A DNA stretch of 7,787 nt from Kiritimatiellia bacterium (GTDB lineage Bacteria; Verrucomicrobiota; Kiritimatiellia; SLAD01): NCBI GenBank assembly GCA_007128275.1, contig SKXR01000068.1, positions 1 to 7,787 on the forward strand, read 5' to 3'. Within the stretch, counting starts at the first letter, position 1, and each line of letters starts with the position of its first letter. Under the pieces are notes generated by a model, which saw nothing but the letters and a program-made list of their open reading frames with translations, did not search any database and was not told where the DNA came from. The position numbers were made by a program, and so were the translations under genes. Below are positions 5,329-7,787 of this stretch, one piece after another.

Positions 5329-5348
5329 AGAGATCGTTGCGCGTCTCT
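5329..5348 (+). terminator. Possible weak terminator after the two-gene secretion operon
   Basis: AGAGA (5329-5333) pairs with TCTCT (5344-5348), with a CG/CG pairing inside, 27 bp after the stop codon. A pyrimidine-rich tract (GCTTCTCTTTCCTCTT) follows, but it is not a pure T run. Readthrough into the next gene is plausible. Confidence 0.28.
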
Positions 5349-5446
5349 GCTTCTCTTTCCTCTTAGCCCGTCGCGAAAAGAGTCTGGGAAATGGGAACCG
5401 CAGCTATATCAAAGACAGGTGTTTGCAGGATTTTTTAACTAAGCGC

Positions 5447-5472
5447 GCCGGGGCTGCATGGTGCGGCCCGGC
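5447..5472 (+). promoter_or_regulatory. Strong hairpin in the leader of the inverse autotransporter gene
   Basis: GCC-G-GGGCTGCA (5447-5458, the middle G bulged) pairs with TGCGGCCCGGC (5462-5472), including one G-U pair, around the loop TGG. It ends 32 bp before the ATG, outside the ribosome site. It is preceded by a T run at 5431-5436 and not followed by one, so it is not an intrinsic terminator for this strand. Possible roles are mRNA stability or regulated expression. No known riboswitch was recognised. Confidence 0.5.
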
Positions 5473-5504
5473 CATAAGGTCATCCACAACATAGGAGATA
5501 TCCG

Positions 5505-7787
5505 ATGAAATGCATGCTCGTCCATTGCCTGTTGTGCGGCATCCCGGCATTCGTTCTGTGCGGCCTTGTGCCCGTAGACGCGGCAGAGACCGTTGACCCT
5601 GACCCGCGATCGCGACCGGGCGCTCTGACGCTCGGCATGTTTGCCGGCGAAAAGGAATTTTATACCCAGGGTGACATCCTGCTCCCTCTCTACCACTACG
5701 ATTCCGGTCTGCTCTTCATTAACCCGCGCGGCGCGGTCAGCGACCGCAGCGAGGAGGAATTCAATATCGGGCTCGGCCTGCGCCATATCGTGGATGCGCA
5801 GTATCCGTTTCTACTCGGTGCCAACGTTTTTTACGATGCGCGTTGGTCGCGTCATAACAACCGGTTTGATCAAATCGGCGCGGGCCTCGAGTTCTTGAGC
5901 GAGTGGGTGGACGCGCGCGCCAATTATTATTGGCCCGACAAGGATAAGATCCTCGTTGATACCGTCGAAACCGAATCCACGTCACAAAGCCAACGCACCG
6001 AACAACGCCGCCAAATGCTCGGTTGGCAGGACCCCTATGCGGCGGGACACCAGATTCTGCAGGACTACACCATCCGCACGACGATCCGACGCATCACTAC
6101 GACCGACACGGTGCGACAAACCTTTGAACGATTCGAAGCGGCGTTGGAAGGGTGGGACGCCGAACTCGGCGGTCGCCTGCCCGTGCCCGAAGATATCCCG
6201 GTCGAGATGCGCATATTCGGCGGATACCAACATTTCGACAATCCGTTCGGATCCAGTTTGAAAGGCTGGAAAGGCCGCTTGGAAGTCCGCGCATTGAGCG
6301 GACATCTTTCGTTGGACGCTCACGTGTACGAAAATCGCGAACTGAATCGCGGCGATTATCTGCTTGGCGCGCGCGTGCATGTGCCGTTTGATCTGGCGGC
6401 GGTGGCCAATGGCCGCAATCCGTTTGGCGGGCTGGACCGTGAACGCCCGAGCGGACTGGAAGGGCGCCTGGCGGAAATGGTCATGCGCGACCCCAAAATC
6501 CAAACGCGCGAATCCGGCTATATCGAGGACGTTTCGCGCCGCGAAGAAAGCGTCAGTGAGCGCAACAACAGCACGACGCGGAACCGGACGGAAACCGCTG
6601 TCATCGCCGACGGCATCGTTTTCGTGCACGGCGAACAGGGCGACGATGAGAATCCCGGCACGGCGGAACAACCCAAAGGAACGGTGCAGGGCGGCGTTGT
6701 AGCGGCTTTTGACGAAACCACATTCTACACCATCGATCCCTTGTGGGAGAACGGTGTGCCGGAACGTATGGTGTACGTCTTTGATACGGATGCCCCATAC
6801 GAATCCGGCTGGGGCATGGCGGATTCCATCGTGATTGATGAACCGGGCATCATCCTCTTTGGCAGTGGGGTGCCGTTCCCGGGTTATGGAGGCAAGTTCT
6901 TCGGCAGTGGAACGCGACCGGTCATCATGGGGGCTTCCCAACAAAACGCTATTGAAATCACCGCAAATGGCGATTACGCCATGATTGCCGGGTTTGGGAT
7001 CTCCACCGTCGTGTCGGGATCCCGCGGGATTTATTCGGAATCCGGCCGAATCATCGTCTTTGCAAACCATATCCGGGGTACGGGCGATGGTGTGTATATG
7101 CTGACCAGCGGCGATGTGGAGTCGCTTATTGAATGGAACCAGTTCGGCGGGAATGAAGGCTTTGAGGGAATCCACCGTAGCGGCATCCACGTTGAGGCGC
7201 TTGGAGACCCTGCGGAGGCCCAGCATTTCTCTCTGAATATCTGGGACAATGAGTTCTACGGGCACCGAAACGTTGATCCCGGTAGTGACCGGTTCTACAC
7301 CGTGGATATTAATGCCTCGGATTATAACAGCGCATGGGTCGACTTTAAAGCGAACACCATGGCCGATAACGATTACGGCCTGCGGATGAGGCTGCACGGC
7401 GGCACGGGTTCTCAAGGGGATTGCGTTGTAGATGTTTTGGACAACCATATCCGCGACATTCAACACAGCGGAGGCATGGATGTGTTCGTGCGTTCGTCTG
7501 AAGGAGACGCAGACATCCTTCTGGAGGGCAACGTGGTCGAACGCACACATAGCGAAACGGTGGGGCGCCCCGGCATTCTGGCACACGCACAGGCTGATGG
7601 TGAGGGCAATGCCATCGTGTGGGCGGAATACAATCGCACGGACGACAACGCGGGTTACGGGCAGCAATACATTGCCAATGCGTCCATGGGTGGAGACGCG
7701 ACCGTTCGAAGCGAGGTCAACACCGCCGCGCGTAATGCCTTGGGAGGCATCAGGGTGGAATCTTATGTGTCGGGTGAGGGCTGGGCC
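5505..7787 (+). CDS. Inverse autotransporter (intimin/invasin-type barrel) with beta-helix passenger, 3' end outside the window
   Basis: 761 codons are open to the window edge without a stop. Residues 1-27 are a signal peptide ending near VDAA. Residues about 38-300 are an inverse autotransporter barrel: FNIGLGLRHI (86-95), PFLLGANVFYDARW (101-114), RFDQIGAGLEFLSEWVDARA then NYYWP (120-144), GWDAELGGRLPVP (216-228), RIFGGYQHF, GWKGRLEVRALSGHLSLDA and YLLGARVHVPFDL. Residues 146-206 are an unusual charged Arg/Thr/Glu insertion between barrel strands. Residues about 310-365 are a charged linker. From about 370 (IVFVHGEQGDDENPGT) a right-handed beta-helix passenger begins, with recurring N-containing turns (ANHIRG, DNEFYG, DNHIRD, EGNVVE). 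Intimin-type proteins sit in the outer membrane and display the C-terminal part outside. No LysM domain is seen. AGGAGA at 5493-5498 supports the start. The opposite-strand frame at 5982-7667 is a shadow. Confidence 0.88.
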   Translation, partial: MKCMLVHCLLCGIPAFVLCGLVPVDAAETVDPDPRSRPGALTLGMFAGEKEFYTQGDILLPLYHYDSGLLFINPRGAVSDRSEEEFNIGLGLRHIVDAQYPFLLGANVFYDARWSRHNNRFDQIGAGLEFLSEWVDARANYYWPDKDKILVDTVETESTSQSQRTEQRRQMLGWQDPYAAGHQILQDYTIRTTIRRITTTDTVRQTFERFEAALEGWDAELGGRLPVPEDIPVEMRIFGGYQHFDNPFGSSLKGWKGRLEVRALSGHLSLDAHVYENRELNRGDYLLGARVHVPFDLAAVANGRNPFGGLDRERPSGLEGRLAEMVMRDPKIQTRESGYIEDVSRREESVSERNNSTTRNRTETAVIADGIVFVHGEQGDDENPGTAEQPKGTVQGGVVAAFDETTFYTIDPLWENGVPERMVYVFDTDAPYESGWGMADSIVIDEPGIILFGSGVPFPGYGGKFFGSGTRPVIMGASQQNAIEITANGDYAMIAGFGISTVVSGSRGIYSESGRIIVFANHIRGTGDGVYMLTSGDVESLIEWNQFGGNEGFEGIHRSGIHVEALGDPAEAQHFSLNIWDNEFYGHRNVDPGSDRFYTVDINASDYNSAWVDFKANTMADNDYGLRMRLHGGTGSQGDCVVDVLDNHIRDIQHSGGMDVFVRSSEGDADILLEGNVVERTHSETVGRPGILAHAQADGEGNAIVWAEYNRTDDNAGYGQQYIANASMGGDATVRSEVNTAARNALGGIRVESYVSGEGWA

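Noticed and set aside
5505..5585. Lipoprotein signal at C19 of the inverse autotransporter
   Set aside because: The residues before C19 are F-V-L, not a lipobox; small residue Ala or Gly at -1 is missing. A standard signal peptide ending near residue 27 fits better.
5982..7667. 561-codon minus-strand open frame
   Set aside because: It lies entirely opposite a plus-strand frame with signal peptide, ribosome site and inverse autotransporter barrel. The minus product has no signal, domain or ribosome site and looks like a complementary-strand shadow in GC-rich DNA.

Overview
The window looks like chromosomal DNA from a Gram-negative, GC-rich bacterium, most likely of the PVC group (Verrucomicrobiota, Kiritimatiellota or a relative). 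The phylum is inferred from protein style, not from a marker gene. The clues are an N-terminal NYQGR-type domain on a secreted beta-helix protein, a DxxGNGIPDxWE calcium-loop protein with a C-terminal YRIEV module, an inverse autotransporter barrel carrying a beta-helix passenger, and many short dispersed repeats. No rRNA, tRNA, transposase or CRISPR array was seen.

Left part (1-1900): two toxin-antitoxin (TA) operons lie between three direct copies of a 55-59 bp repeat (1-59, 767-825, 1840-1894). The first, on the minus strand, is a BrnT-like toxin followed by a CopG/BrnA-like antitoxin, in clearly AT-richer DNA. The second, on the plus strand, is a RelE/ParE-superfamily toxin of the HI1419 type followed by an HI1420-type helix-turn-helix antitoxin. 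Both have the same predicted promoter layout: a perfect TTGACA box, a spacer carrying an inverted repeat that touches the -10 box, and only 7 nt from the -10 to the toxin ATG. The toxin mRNAs are therefore predicted to be leaderless or nearly so, whereas each antitoxin has a Shine-Dalgarno sequence. Toxin and antitoxin are inferred to form paired complexes that bind these inverted repeats.

Middle (1772-2426): 655 bp without a convincing gene. It is a mosaic of repeat pieces and hairpins ending in the leader of the next operon.

Right part (2427-7787): a plus-strand envelope or secretion locus. A 739-residue secreted right-handed beta-helix protein is followed 13 bp later by a 213-residue secreted protein with a calcium-type loop. 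After a 203 bp gap containing a strong hairpin comes a large ORF that stays open to the window end (761 codons). It begins with a signal peptide and an intimin/invasin-type inverse autotransporter barrel and continues into a beta-helix passenger. The inferred role is surface display of beta-helix proteins for adhesion or glycan contact. No catalytic site was identified. This large gene is covered on the opposite strand by a 561-codon shadow frame that could mislead automatic annotation.
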